NCBI RefSeq assembly: GCF_042679085.1
Contig: NZ_JBHTLQ010000014.1
Location: 23,858 to 87,857, forward strand
Direction: 5' to 3'
Source: Phenylobacterium conjunctum
GTDB taxonomy: Bacteria > Pseudomonadota > Alphaproteobacteria > Caulobacterales > Caulobacteraceae
DNA length: 64,000 nt
The stretch's first letter is position 1, and every line of letters begins with the position of its first letter. The position numbers and the translations under genes were made by a program. The notes under the pieces are model-generated. The model saw only the letters and a list, made by a program, of their open reading frames with translations, did no database searches and was not told the DNA's origin. Shown one piece after another: positions 1 through 9,257 of the stretch.

Positions 1-731
1 ATCTGGACCAGGTTGTCGATCTTGGTGTTCTCGCCCACCACGGTGTCGTCATAGGCGCCGCGGTCGATGCAGCTGTTGGCCCCCACAGTGACCCCATCCT
101 GCAGGATCACGCGGCCGAGCTGAGGAATATCGATCACCCCTTTGGGGCCGCCCGTCGCGCCGAACCCGTGCTCACCGATCACGGCGTTGGCCAGGATCTT
201 CACCCGATCCCCGATCAGGGCGAAGGCGATGCTGGCGTTCGAGCCGACATAGCTGTCGCGACCGATGGCGACACCGGGCCCGATCACGGCGTTTGCGCAG
301 ATGACCGTCCCACGACCCACACGCGCGCCCGGCCCGATCACCACGCCTGGCCCCAGGCGGACATCGTCTTCCAGCACCGCCTCTGGCGAGATCGCCTCGG
401 CCCCCACATGCAGCCGCGGCCGGTGCAACCGGTCGGCCGCCATGGCGTAGGCCGCCTGAGGCGTCCGGGTCACCAGGGCGATGCAACCCTCGGGGACCGA
501 CGCGGCATGCTGAGCGGACACGAACACCGCCGCGGCGGGCGTGTGCGCAAGGTCCGCGAGATACCGCTTGTCGGTGACGAAGGTGATGCTGTCGCGGTCG
601 GCGCGGGCCAGGGTGGCGACGCGACTGACACGAACGGCGCCCGCCTCCGGAGGAAGCGTGGCGCCGGTCAACTGGGCGAGGTCGGACAGGGCCACAGGGC
701 CCAGGTCCTGGAAGAAGCGCGGATCAGGCAT
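1..731 (-). CDS. lpxD: UDP-3-O-(3-hydroxymyristoyl)glucosamine N-acyltransferase, 3' end missing
   Basis: This is the third-step acyltransferase of lipid A synthesis, which adds a 3-hydroxyacyl chain to UDP-3-O-acyl-glucosamine in the cytoplasm. The reading frame begins at ATG 731 (MPDPRFFQDL...) and stays open to the left edge, so only about 243 N-terminal residues are present. Visible parts are the N-terminal uridine-binding domain (roughly residues 1-100, with SITFVTDKRYL) and the start of the left-handed hexapeptide-repeat helix (repeats such as VVIGPGARVG and AVIGPGVAIG), followed by the GEHGFGATGGPKG segment that contains the family's catalytic histidine. It lies 42 nt after the Skp/OmpH gene, the classic bamA-skp-lpxD order, so co-transcription is likely. 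Confidence 0.95.
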   Translation of the reverse strand, partial: MPDPRFFQDLGPVALSDLAQLTGATLPPEAGAVRVSRVATLARADRDSITFVTDKRYLADLAHTPAAAVFVSAQHAASVPEGCIALVTRTPQAAYAMAADRLHRPRLHVGAEAISPEAVLEDDVRLGPGVVIGPGARVGRGTVICANAVIGPGVAIGRDSYVGSNASIAFALIGDRVKILANAVIGEHGFGATGGPKGVIDIPQLGRVILQDGVTVGANSCIDRGAYDDTVVGENTKIDNLVQ

Positions 732-773
732 GGATACCGTTATGCGGCGTGACCCGCGCAGCCGCGAGTCGTC

Positions 774-1394
774 TTACTTAGTCTGGGCGGCGGGAGCCGG
801 CTGGTCCAGACGTTCCCGGTCGAAGGTGAACTGGGTGATCTTGGCGTTCAGCCCGGTGATCACCGCCGGGGTGATGTCCATCGACGGGTTCGGGGCCACG
901 ATCACGGCGTCGCGCGAGATCAGGATGCTGCACTTGGCCTGTTGATAGGCGGCGCGGACCACAGGGTCGAGTTCCTGGGCGATACGGCCCAGAGCCTTTT
1001 GCTGGGTGGCCTGCAGTTCACGCTCGCGCAGCTGAGCCTTGCGGTTCAGGGCGTTGGCGCGCAGCTGGATGTCCGCCGACTGCTTGTCGAAGGTGGCCTG
1101 ATCCAGGGTGGCGCGCTTGGCGTCGATCGCCTTGGCGTCGTTGGCGATCTGGGTCTGCTCGCCATTCACCTCAGACTGCACCTGGGTGCTGATCTGGCCG
1201 AGGCGGGTCTGGACGTACTTGCCGACGGTCGAGGAGCCAATGGCGGCGTCCAACGACATCACGCAGATGCCCGGAATGGCGGGGCCCTGGGCGATCGGGG
1301 CCGGAGCGGCGGCGCCGCCCTGGGCCAGAGCCTGGGTGGAGGTCGCGAGCGCGGCGGCGACGGCGGTCGTCGCGACGAGGGTCTTCAGTGTCAT
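774..1394 (-). CDS. OmpH/Skp family periplasmic chaperone
   Basis: This is a periplasmic chaperone of the Skp (OmpH) family, expected to hold unfolded outer-membrane proteins on their way to the BAM complex. The 206-residue protein starts at ATG 1394 with a signal peptide (MTLKTLVATTAVAAALATS, cleavage near ALAQ). The middle is a charged, coiled-coil stretch (about residues 70-150, rich in A, K, Q and E) that fits the tentacle arms of Skp. A longer frame opens upstream, but it runs into bamA and lacks a signal sequence. The gene begins 4 nt after the bamA stop, so translation is probably coupled. The family assignment comes from the context, the signal peptide and the coiled coil together. 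Confidence 0.88.
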   Translation of the reverse strand: MTLKTLVATTAVAAALATSTQALAQGGAAAPAPIAQGPAIPGICVMSLDAAIGSSTVGKYVQTRLGQISTQVQSEVNGEQTQIANDAKAIDAKRATLDQATFDKQSADIQLRANALNRKAQLRERELQATQQKALGRIAQELDPVVRAAYQQAKCSILISRDAVIVAPNPSMDITPAVITGLNAKITQFTFDRERLDQPAPAAQTK

Positions 1395-1398
1395 GAGA

Positions 1399-3759
1399 TC
1401 AGAACTTCGTTGAAGTGGAGAACCGGAAGGTTTCGGTCTTGTCGTAAGCTTCTTTGGCCAAAACTTGGCTGAAGTCGAAGCGGATCGGCCCCATGGGCGA
1501 GCGCCAGAACACCGAGAGACCCGCAGAGGCCCGCAGGGCGAGGTCGTCATAGATCAGCGGATCGATCGTGCCGGACGCGTTGAGCTTGTCCTTGTCGTCC
1601 AAGAGGCCGGCGGTGCCGAAGTCGGTGAACAGCGCGGCCTTGATGCCGTACTGCTCGGGCAGGAAAGTCGGGATCGACAGTTCCAGGGAGCCGACCGCAT
1701 AGGCCTTGGCCCCCAGGGCGTCGGAGCGGTTGAAGTTCGTATCGCGCGGGCCGATGCCGGCGGTCTCGAAGCCGCGGAAGCTGTTGCCGCCCTTGTAGAA
1801 GCGGTCGTTGATCCGGACCGTGTCGCCGTTCCAGCCGGAGACGTAGCCGGCCTGGCCGGTGACCTGCAGCACGAAGTCCTTGTTGAACCCGTGGTACCAG
1901 CCGCCTTCGACCTCGGTCTTCAGATAGTTCACGTCGCCGCCCAGGCCCGCGAGGTCCTGGTTGATGGCGGTGTAGAAGCCGCGGGTCGGACGGATCGGGT
2001 CGTTCCGGCGATCCAGGCGCAGGCCGTAACCGATCAGCGAGGTCACGTAGCTGCCGCGCTGGGCGCACAGGGACAGGGACACCAGCGGTTGGGTCGGATC
2101 GCAGTAGGAATCGTCGATGTCGACGGTGTCGCTGCGCAGGACGTAGCGCGTGGACATGGACGAGTTCAGCGTCAGCGGGAAGCCGGCGCGCAGGTTCATC
2201 CCGTAGCTTTCCGACTTGTAGGCCGAGTAGTCGGAGAAGTCGTACTTGTAGGAATAGATGTCGATACCGGCGCGCAGGTTGCGGCCCAGGAACCGCGGCT
2301 CGGTGAACGACAGGTCCACCTGCTGGCGCAGGGAGCCGACCGAGACGCGGGCGCGGACGTCCTGGCCACGGCCACGGAAGTTGCGCTGGGTGACGCCCAG
2401 GTCCAGCACCAGCTGGTCGACGGAAGAATAGCCGGCGCTGAATGAGAGTTCGCCGGTGGGCTGTTCCTCGACCTTCACCTGCAGGGTCGTGCGATCCGGT
2501 TGGGCGGTTGGGATTTCCTTGATGTCCACGTCCTTGAAGAAGCCAAGGGCGCGGATGCTGTTCTTCGACCGGTCGACCAGGGCGCGGTTATAGGCGTCGC
2601 CCTCCACCAGGTTCATTTCTCGGCGGATCACATAGTCCAGGGTCTGGGTGTTGCCGACGATGTCGATGCGCTCGACATAGACGCGCGGGCCTTCGTTGAC
2701 CTCGAAGGTGACGTCGACGGTCTTGGTTTCGCGATTGGGCGTGTAGCGCGGCCGCACGTCCACCGAGGCGAAGCCCGCGGCGCCGGCGGCGAAGGTCAGG
2801 GTGTCGGTGGCGTTCTCGATCCGCTCGTCTTCGTAGATGTCGCCAGCGCGGATGGGCACCAGGGCGCGCAGCAGATCCTTGTCCAGCTTCTTCAGCTGGG
2901 TTTCCACGTCGACCTTGCCGAACTTGTATTGCGGGCCTTCATCCACGGTGAAGGTGATGACAAAGCCATTCTTGTCGGGCGCCAGCTCGGCCACTGCCGA
3001 GACGACCCGGAAGTCGTAGAAGCCGCGGTTGCGATAGTGCTTGCGCAGCTGCTCCTTGTCGTACTCCAGCCGGTCCGGATCATAGTTGGCGTTGTTCGAG
3101 AAGAACTTCAGCAGGCTGGTCTGCTCGGTGACGACCACGTCGCGCAGGTCGTTGTCCGAGAACTCCTTGTTGCCCAAGAAGTTCACCCGCAGGACGCCGC
3201 TCTTGGGGCCCTCGTTGATCTCGAAGATCAGGTCCACGCGCTTCTGCGGCAGCTCGACGATCTTCGGCGAGACCATCGCCGAGATGCGGCCCGAGCGGCG
3301 ATAGAGCTCGATGATGCGCTGGACGTCGGTCTGCACCTTGGACTTGGTGAAGATGCCGCGCGGACGCACGGTCACCTCGTCGCGCAGCTTGTCTTCCTTC
3401 AGGCCGGCGTTCCCCTCGAACACCACCTTGTTGATGATCGGGTTCTCGACGACCGTGATGGTCAGGTCGCCATTGGCCAGGGCGATCTTCACGTCGGAGA
3501 ACAGGTCGGTGCGGAACAGGGCCTTCAGCGCCAGGTCGATCTTGGCCGGACCGATGGTGTCGCCCGGCTGAATCGGCAGGTAGGACAGGATCGTCGACTG
3601 CTCGATCCGCTCATTGCCCACCACGATGATGCGCTGAACGGCGCCTTCCTGGGCGGAGGCTTGCGCCAGGGCGATCGCCGGCGTGATCAGGGCCGTCGAC
3701 CCCATCATGAGGGCGAGGCCGGAGGCGAGCGCGGCGCGTCGGGCGCGGGGTCTTTGCAT
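1399..3759 (-). CDS. bamA: Outer membrane protein assembly factor BamA
   Basis: BamA is the core of the machine that folds beta-barrel proteins into the outer membrane. The 786-residue product starts at ATG 3759 with a signal peptide (MQRPRARRAALASG...ALAQA). It continues with five POTRA domains (about residues 40-430; POTRA 1 contains IIVVGNERIEQSTI) and ends in a 16-strand barrel. The conserved loop-6 VRGF/Y-type motif appears as FRGFE, and the last residue is phenylalanine, as expected for a BAM substrate. A start 29 codons upstream is possible but would give a non-secretory N-terminus. It lies between rseP and the Skp gene in the usual alphaproteobacterial order. Confidence 0.97.
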   Translation of the reverse strand: MQRPRARRAALASGLALMMGSTALITPAIALAQASAQEGAVQRIIVVGNERIEQSTILSYLPIQPGDTIGPAKIDLALKALFRTDLFSDVKIALANGDLTITVVENPIINKVVFEGNAGLKEDKLRDEVTVRPRGIFTKSKVQTDVQRIIELYRRSGRISAMVSPKIVELPQKRVDLIFEINEGPKSGVLRVNFLGNKEFSDNDLRDVVVTEQTSLLKFFSNNANYDPDRLEYDKEQLRKHYRNRGFYDFRVVSAVAELAPDKNGFVITFTVDEGPQYKFGKVDVETQLKKLDKDLLRALVPIRAGDIYEDERIENATDTLTFAAGAAGFASVDVRPRYTPNRETKTVDVTFEVNEGPRVYVERIDIVGNTQTLDYVIRREMNLVEGDAYNRALVDRSKNSIRALGFFKDVDIKEIPTAQPDRTTLQVKVEEQPTGELSFSAGYSSVDQLVLDLGVTQRNFRGRGQDVRARVSVGSLRQQVDLSFTEPRFLGRNLRAGIDIYSYKYDFSDYSAYKSESYGMNLRAGFPLTLNSSMSTRYVLRSDTVDIDDSYCDPTQPLVSLSLCAQRGSYVTSLIGYGLRLDRRNDPIRPTRGFYTAINQDLAGLGGDVNYLKTEVEGGWYHGFNKDFVLQVTGQAGYVSGWNGDTVRINDRFYKGGNSFRGFETAGIGPRDTNFNRSDALGAKAYAVGSLELSIPTFLPEQYGIKAALFTDFGTAGLLDDKDKLNASGTIDPLIYDDLALRASAGLSVFWRSPMGPIRFDFSQVLAKEAYDKTETFRFSTSTKF

Positions 3760-3788
3760 CGTGTCAGCCGTCAACGGAAATGGGCGGG

Positions 3789-4997
3789 TCAGGAAAAGAG
3801 ACCGCCGAGGATTTTGAACACTTGCTGCTGCTGCAGATCGTTCCACGTCGCGAACAACATCAAACCGAGCACCAGCGCAAGGCCCACGCGATACCCTGCC
3901 GCCTGAACCTTGGCGGCAAGAGGGCGGCGGGCGAGCGCCTCATAGGCGTAGAAGAGCAGATGGCCCCCGTCGAGCACGGGAACTGGCAACAGGTTCATGA
4001 AACCGACGCCCACCGAGATGGCCGCGGCCAGTTGCAGAAGGCCGATGGCGCCGCCCAGCAGCATGGTTCCAAAGTCCGGCGCGCCGGCGGTGGAGCTCTT
4101 GGCCACCTCCCCAGACAGACGGGCGATTCCGAGGGGGCCGCTCAGCTGGTCGGCGGCGACCTGACCGGTCACCATGCGGCCGATGTAGAAGACCGTGGTC
4201 GAGATGATCTCGCCCGTCTTCTTCACGCCCAGGCCCACCGCCTCGATAGGCCCGTAGGTGACCCGCTCGGCCTGGCTCACCGGCTGTAGGCCAAAGGTGC
4301 CCTGGCGACGCATTTCGCCGAACGGATCCGGGCGCATCTTCCATTCGGAGGTGGCGGTGATCTGCAGGCGCTCAGCGCCGCGCTGAACTTCGAATTGGGT
4401 AGGCAGGTTCACCCGCAGCTGGGCGACGGCGGCGAGGTCGCGGAAGTCGACGACCTTCTTGCCCTCGGCGCTCAGGATCAGGTCGCCGGGCTTGAAGCCG
4501 GCCTGCTCAGCCGCGCCGCCTGGGCTGACCACGGCGATCCGCGGCGGGATGACATACTGGCCCAGGCTGAACAGCAGGACCGCGAACAGGGTGATGGAGA
4601 GCGCGAAGTTGGCGAACGGACCAGCGGCCACGACAAAGGCGCGCTGCCACAGCGGCTTGAAGTGGAAATACCGCTTCTCGGCCCCCACGCCCTCGCGCAG
4701 GATGATGTCCCTGCGCAGGCTGTCGAGGTCTTCCTTGTCCGGCACGCTGGAGGCGTTCTCGTCGCCCGAGAAGCGCACATAGCCGCCCAACGGGATCCAG
4801 CCGACGCGCCATTCGACGCCCGACTTGTCCTTCCAGGAGAAGATCGCACGGCCAAATCCGATGGCGAACCGATCGATAGCCACGCCACAGGCCTTGGCGG
4901 CCAGGAAGTGCCCAAGCTCGTGCACCGTGACCACCAGGGTCAGGACCAGCAGGAACGGGATGATGTAGATCGGCGCAGCCGCGATGAAGTCGAGCAT
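3789..4997 (-). CDS. rseP: RIP metalloprotease RseP (site-2 protease; MmpA type)
   Basis: This is an intramembrane zinc protease that cleaves transmembrane segments, such as anti-sigma factors. The Caulobacter homologue MmpA processes the polarity factor PodJ. The 402-residue protein has the HELGH zinc site in its first membrane segment (VTVHELGHFLAAKA). It has a single recognisable PDZ domain (GGAAEQAGFKPGDLI, about residues 160-190) and the C-terminal NLLPVPVLDGG motif that supplies the third zinc ligand. Four membrane segments can be placed. It lies 14 nt after dxr and 29 nt before bamA, the conserved cdsA-dxr-rseP-bamA order. Confidence 0.96.
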   Translation of the reverse strand: MLDFIAAAPIYIIPFLLVLTLVVTVHELGHFLAAKACGVAIDRFAIGFGRAIFSWKDKSGVEWRVGWIPLGGYVRFSGDENASSVPDKEDLDSLRRDIILREGVGAEKRYFHFKPLWQRAFVVAAGPFANFALSITLFAVLLFSLGQYVIPPRIAVVSPGGAAEQAGFKPGDLILSAEGKKVVDFRDLAAVAQLRVNLPTQFEVQRGAERLQITATSEWKMRPDPFGEMRRQGTFGLQPVSQAERVTYGPIEAVGLGVKKTGEIISTTVFYIGRMVTGQVAADQLSGPLGIARLSGEVAKSSTAGAPDFGTMLLGGAIGLLQLAAAISVGVGFMNLLPVPVLDGGHLLFYAYEALARRPLAAKVQAAGYRVGLALVLGLMLFATWNDLQQQQVFKILGGLFS

Positions 4998-5011
4998 GGT
5001 CGGGCTACTCC

Positions 5012-6214
5012 CTAGGTCCTGACCGCGGCGCGGCCCAGGACGACCTCATCCGCCACGCGTCGGGCCGTCGCATCATTCCGCCGCGCGGTTTCCAGAGCAT
5101 CGCCGTCCGACTCCTCAGCGAGGCCCCTCGCCTCAACCCGTTCGAGGGTTTCGGCCACGATTGCGGCAATATCGAGAAAGCCGATCTTACGGTCAAGAAA
5201 CGCAGCCACGGCGACCTCGTTGGCGGCGTTCATCACCGCCGGCGCAGCGCCGCCCGCCGCAAGGGCCGCCTTGGCCACTTTCAGGGCCGGGAACCGTTCG
5301 TAGTCGGGCTCTTCAAAGGTCAGGGCGCCGGATTTCGCCAGGTCCAGCTTGGGCGCAGGCCAAGGCAGACGGTCCGGCCAGGCGTAGGCGCAGGCGATAG
5401 GCGTGCGCATGTCCGGCGCGCCCAGCTGGGCCAGGGTCGAGCCGTCGGCGTATTCCACCAGGCTGTGGATGATCGACTGCGGGTGGATCAGGGCGTCAAC
5501 CCGCTCCGCCGGCATGGAGAACAGATAGGCCGCCTCGATCATCTCGAGGCCCTTGTTCATCATGGTCGCGGAATCGACCGAGATCTTCTTGCCCATGCTC
5601 CAGTTGGGATGGGCGACCGCCTGTTCCGGCGTGGCGTGAGCCATCTGTTCGCGGCTCCAGGTGCGGAACGGCCCGCCCGAGGCGGTCAGGATCAGCCGCG
5701 ACACATGCTGGGCGCAGGACGGGTCCAGCACCTGGAAGATCGCCGAATGCTCGGAATCCACCGGGATCACCGCCCCGCCGGCCAGCCGCGCCATGCGCAG
5801 CAGGGTCGGGCCGGCGCAGACCAGGCTCTCCTTGTTGGCCAGGGCGACGACCGCCCCGCCCCTCACCGCCCGCAAGGTCGGCGCGAGGCCCGCAAAGCCG
5901 ACGATGGACGACATGACCCACTGGGCGCTTTCGGCGGCGGCGTCCGCGACCGCCGAGGCGCCGGCGGCGGTCTCGACGCCCGTGCCCGCCAGCCGGTCAC
6001 GCAGCTCGGCCAGGCCGGCCTCATTCTCGATCACCGCCAGTTTGGGGCGCCAGCGCCGGGCTTGTTCCGCCAGGCGCTCGACATTGCGGCCTGCGGTCAG
6101 GGCCACGACCTCCACCGGCGTGCCGGCCTTCTCGAACAGGTCGAGGGTTGAGACGCCTACGGAGCCCGTGGACCCCAGGATGCTGACGCGACGCGGAAGG
6201 TTCAATGGCCCCAT
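5012..6214 (-). CDS. dxr: 1-deoxy-D-xylulose 5-phosphate reductoisomerase
   Basis: This enzyme catalyses the first committed step of the MEP isoprenoid pathway, converting DXP to MEP with NADPH. The 400-residue length is normal. The N-terminal Rossmann motif GSTGSVGVSTLDL is present, as are the metal and substrate motifs VDSEHSAIFQ and MNKGLEMIEAAYLF. The start overlaps the cdsA stop by 13 nt. Its product line (isoprenoids) feeds uppS two genes upstream, which explains the clustering with lipid-carrier and phospholipid genes. Confidence 0.97.
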   Translation of the reverse strand: MGPLNLPRRVSILGSTGSVGVSTLDLFEKAGTPVEVVALTAGRNVERLAEQARRWRPKLAVIENEAGLAELRDRLAGTGVETAAGASAVADAAAESAQWVMSSIVGFAGLAPTLRAVRGGAVVALANKESLVCAGPTLLRMARLAGGAVIPVDSEHSAIFQVLDPSCAQHVSRLILTASGGPFRTWSREQMAHATPEQAVAHPNWSMGKKISVDSATMMNKGLEMIEAAYLFSMPAERVDALIHPQSIIHSLVEYADGSTLAQLGAPDMRTPIACAYAWPDRLPWPAPKLDLAKSGALTFEEPDYERFPALKVAKAALAAGGAAPAVMNAANEVAVAAFLDRKIGFLDIAAIVAETLERVEARGLAEESDGDALETARRNDATARRVADEVVLGRAAVRT

Positions 6215-7047
6215 CCCAGATGATTCACCAGCCGCGCCCCAGCGATGACCACCACGGCGAACAGCAGGCCGTCGACGCGGTCAAGCAGGCCGCCATGTCC
6301 CGGGATCAGATCGCCGGAATCCTTCACGCCAAACCGCCGCTTCAGCATGGACTCCCAGAGGTCTCCGGCCATTGTGGCCAGACCGCCCACCAACCCAACG
6401 GCCGCGGCCGCCGCCAGGTTCAACGTGAACATCGGCAGCGAGGCCATCAGGGTCCCGACGCCCATGGAGGCCACCAGGCCGCCGATGAAGCCGGACCACG
6501 TCTTGTTCGGGGAGAAGCGGGGCCACAACTTCGGCCCCTTCAACAGGTTGCCCACAGCGTAGGCCGCGATGTCCGCCGACCAGGTGATCAGGAACAGCAT
6601 GATGGTCCAATAGCGCCCTTGGGGCATGGACCGCAGCCAGACCAGGCAGATGCAGGCGACGGCGATATAGACCACGCCATAGGCCGCATCGGCCGGACGC
6701 TCGGCCACCCCGCGCGCCACCAGGGCCGCGGCCATGCCGCCGACGATCATGCCGCCCCAGGCCAGCCACATATGATCCCGGTGGGCCAGGAAAACGCCGA
6801 CCAGCACGGCGGCGCACACGGCCGCGGAGACCCGCACCGGCGCCTTGGGCGCGCTCATCGCGCCCCACTCGATGGCCAGCAGCGCCACGGCGACGGCGAT
6901 CAGGGTCAGGAAGGCCCAGCCGCCGAACATCACCGCGGCCAGGACCGACGGGATCAGCAAGGTCGCCGAAGCGACCCGGATCCCCAGGTTGGACCAGTCG
7001 AAACGCCTAGCCTGCGGCAAGGACACCGTCCGCGGGCGTGCCGCCAT
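6202..7047 (-). CDS. cdsA: Phosphatidate cytidylyltransferase
   Basis: This membrane enzyme makes CDP-diacylglycerol from phosphatidic acid and CTP, the branch point of phospholipid synthesis. The 281-residue protein has about seven hydrophobic segments. The C-terminal family signature is intact, reading SMLKRRFGVKDSGD then LIPGHGGLLDRVD. The frame opens at 7047, overlapping uppS by 41 nt. A GTG at 7026 would shorten the overlap and is an equally possible start, since neither has a decisive ribosome binding site. Confidence 0.94.
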   Translation of the reverse strand: MAARPRTVSLPQARRFDWSNLGIRVASATLLIPSVLAAVMFGGWAFLTLIAVAVALLAIEWGAMSAPKAPVRVSAAVCAAVLVGVFLAHRDHMWLAWGGMIVGGMAAALVARGVAERPADAAYGVVYIAVACICLVWLRSMPQGRYWTIMLFLITWSADIAAYAVGNLLKGPKLWPRFSPNKTWSGFIGGLVASMGVGTLMASLPMFTLNLAAAAAVGLVGGLATMAGDLWESMLKRRFGVKDSGDLIPGHGGLLDRVDGLLFAVVVIAGARLVNHLGWGH

Positions 7048-7756
7048 AGCGCCGGTCGCGCCGGCTGAACTCTTCGAGCGCCGCCTTCAGGTGGTCGACG
7101 CTGAAATCCGGCCACAGCACGTCCTGGAAGACGAACTCGGCATAGGCGGCTTCCCACAGCAGGAAGTTCGACAGCCGCTGCTCGCCAGAGGGGCGGATAA
7201 TCAGGTCGGTGGGCGGGGCGTCGCGGCTGGACAGGTGGCGGGCGAACATCGCTTCGTCCAGATCCTCAGGACGTGCGCGCCCGGCGGCGACCTCGGCGGC
7301 GAAGGCCCGGGCGGCGTCGACGATATCGGCCTGACCGCCATAGTTGAAGGCGATCTGCAAGAAGAAGGTGTCGTTGTGCGCGGTGCGGGCCTCGGCCTCA
7401 TCGAGCATCTTGACCAGTTCAGGCGACAGGCCCTCGCGCCGGCCCCAGCAGCGCACCCGCACCCCTTCCCGCTCCAGACGGGTCAGGTCGCTGTCGAAGT
7501 AGCGCTTGGGCAGGGCCATGAGCTCGGCCACCTCAGCCGCCGGCCGGCTCCAATTTTCCGTGGAAAACCCGAACACCGTCAGCCACTTGATCCCTAGCGC
7601 CGGCGCCGCGGCGACGGTGCGCTTGAGCGCCTCGACCCCGGCCCGGTGGCCCAGGGTGCGCGGCAAGCCCCGGCGCTTGGCCCAGCGACCATTGCCGTCC
7701 ATGACGATCGCCACATGCAGCGGCGCAGCGGTCGGCTCGGGAGGGGCGGCGGCCAT
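7007..7756 (-). CDS. uppS: Isoprenyl transferase (undecaprenyl diphosphate synthase)
   Basis: This cis-prenyltransferase extends farnesyl diphosphate to the C55 lipid carrier used for peptidoglycan and O-antigen. The 249-residue protein carries the catalytic-aspartate motif HVAIVMDGNGRWAKRRG near the N-terminus, GHRAGVEALKR, and the C-terminal RPSGEQRLSNFLLWE and YAEFVF motifs that bind the homoallylic substrate. The first residues (MAAAPPEPTAAP) are a short extra tail. It lies 27 nt after frr and overlaps cdsA. Confidence 0.97.
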   Translation of the reverse strand: MAAAPPEPTAAPLHVAIVMDGNGRWAKRRGLPRTLGHRAGVEALKRTVAAAPALGIKWLTVFGFSTENWSRPAAEVAELMALPKRYFDSDLTRLEREGVRVRCWGRREGLSPELVKMLDEAEARTAHNDTFFLQIAFNYGGQADIVDAARAFAAEVAAGRARPEDLDEAMFARHLSSRDAPPTDLIIRPSGEQRLSNFLLWEAAYAEFVFQDVLWPDFSVDHLKAALEEFSRRDRRYGGTPADGVLAAG

Positions 7757-7783
7757 GGTGATCTCCGGCGGCGGAACGGCCGA

Positions 7784-8350
7784 CTATACCTGCATGATCT
7801 CTTGCTCTTTGGTTTTCAAGGCGTCGTCCACGCGCTTGATCGCCTCGTCCGTGAACTTCTGGATCTCGCCTTCCATCCGCTTCTGTTCGTCCTGGGTGAT
7901 GACACCATCCTTTTCGGCCTTCTTCAGGTCGTCATTGGCGTCGCGGCGGACGTTACGCACAGCGATCTTCTGCTGCTCGGCGTACTTGCCGGCCAGCTTG
8001 GCGAGGTCCTTGCGGCGTTCCTCGGTCAGGGGCGGGATCGGAATGCGCAGGTTCTGGCCTTCGACGACCGGGTTCAGGCCCAGGCCCGAGGACCGGATCG
8101 CCTTTTCCACCGAAACAACCACGCCGCGGTCCCAGACGCTGACGCTGATCGAGCGCGGTTCCGGCACGCTGACGCTGCCCACCTGGCTGATCGGCACCAT
8201 GGAGCCGTAGGCTTCGACCATCACCTGGTCGAGCAGGCTGGCCGAGGCGCGCCCCGTGCGCAGGCTGCCGAATTCTTCCTTCAGGGCGGCGACGGCCTTG
8301 TCCATGCGGTCCCGGTACTTCGCCAGCACCGGCTTTTCACCAGCAGCCAT
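7784..8350 (-). CDS. frr: Ribosome recycling factor
   Basis: RRF splits post-termination ribosomes together with EF-G. The 188-residue length is typical (about 185). Recognisable segments are LRTGRASASLLDQV, the central PPLTEERRKDLAKLAGKYAE and RNVRRDANDDLKK, which form the long three-helix bundle. The start is ATG 8350 with a GGAG ribosome binding site just upstream. It is 92 nt after pyrH, as in most proteobacteria. Confidence 0.97.
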   Translation of the reverse strand: MAAGEKPVLAKYRDRMDKAVAALKEEFGSLRTGRASASLLDQVMVEAYGSMVPISQVGSVSVPEPRSISVSVWDRGVVVSVEKAIRSSGLGLNPVVEGQNLRIPIPPLTEERRKDLAKLAGKYAEQQKIAVRNVRRDANDDLKKAEKDGVITQDEQKRMEGEIQKFTDEAIKRVDDALKTKEQEIMQV

Positions 8351-8442
8351 GTCGGTCTCCTCGCTTCAGGGGCCTTCTTTGAGAAAAGGCCGCCAAGTCC
8401 TTATAACGGCGTCGCTTCCGCGACGGCAATTCAGGTTCGGGA

Positions 8443-9156
8443 TCAGTTGATCGTCGTAAAGACGCCCTGGCCCTGCAGCACCTTCATGAAGTTGCCCCGC
8501 TCACGGATCGAGAACACCACGATCGGGACGTTGTTGTCGCGCATCAGGGCGATGGCCGAGGCGTCCATGACCCTCAGGTCCTTGGCCAGCACTTCCTGAT
8601 AGCTCAGGGTGTCGTAGCGCTGGGCCGAGGGGTCCTTCTTCGGATCCGCCGTATAGACGCCGTCGACGCTGGTGCCCTTGAACAGGGCGTCACAGCCCAT
8701 TTCGGCTGTCCGCAGGGCGGCGGGCGTATCGGTGGTGAAGTAGGGCGCGCCCAGGCCGGCGGCGAAGATCACCACCCTGCCCTTTTCCAGGTGCCGCAGC
8801 GCCCGGCGGCGGATGTAGGGCTCGCAGACCGCATCCATCGGAATGGCCGACTGAACGCGGGTGTGGACACCGACCTTTTCCAGGGCGCCTTGCAGGGCGA
8901 GCGCGTTCATCACCGTGGCCAGCATGCCCATGTAGTCGGCGCTGGCCCGCTCCATGCCGCGCCCCGCCAGAGACACGCCGCGGAAGATGTTACCGCCGCC
9001 GATCACCAGGCAGAGCTCCACGCCGGCGTCGGTGACTTCCTTGATATCGGCCGCCACGGCCTCAATGGTCTTGGTGTCGATGCCGAACAGGGCGTCGCCC
9101 ATCAGCACCTCGCCCGACATCTTCAGAAGGATCTTCTTGTAGCGGGGTTCTGACAT
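8443..9156 (-). CDS. pyrH: Uridylate kinase (UMP kinase)
   Basis: PyrH phosphorylates UMP to UDP, and in proteobacteria it is usually activated by GTP and inhibited by UTP. The 237-residue protein belongs to the amino-acid-kinase fold. It shows KILLKMSGEVLMGD at the N-terminus, the GGGNIFRG phosphate-binding loop, and TDTPAALRTAEMGCDALFKGT followed by VDGVYTADPKKDP towards the C-terminus. It stands between tsf and frr. A strong hairpin (9196-9230) separates it from tsf, so it may have its own promoter as well as read-through. Confidence 0.97.
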   Translation of the reverse strand: MSEPRYKKILLKMSGEVLMGDALFGIDTKTIEAVAADIKEVTDAGVELCLVIGGGNIFRGVSLAGRGMERASADYMGMLATVMNALALQGALEKVGVHTRVQSAIPMDAVCEPYIRRRALRHLEKGRVVIFAAGLGAPYFTTDTPAALRTAEMGCDALFKGTSVDGVYTADPKKDPSAQRYDTLSYQEVLAKDLRVMDASAIALMRDNNVPIVVFSIRERGNFMKVLQGQGVFTTIN

Positions 9157-9195
9157 GGCGGCCTTCGAGAGAATCTAGCGGGTCCCTACATAAAC

Positions 9196-9230
9196 CAAGG
9201 GCGCGATGCGTGTAACGCACCGCGCCCTTG
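9196..9230 (-). terminator. Hairpin between tsf and pyrH, probable terminator or attenuator
   Basis: The stem CAAGGGCGCG (9196-9205) pairs perfectly with CGCGCCCTTG (9221-9230). Inside it, TGCGT pairs with ACGCA around a GTA loop, so the whole 35 nt folds as one long stem. Read leftward it follows tsf and is trailed by a short T-containing tract, GGTTTATG. The weak U-run suggests partial termination that would lower pyrH and frr expression relative to rpsB-tsf. Confidence 0.6.
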
Positions 9231-9257
9231 AGAGACGTCAAACTCTGAGAGTCAGGA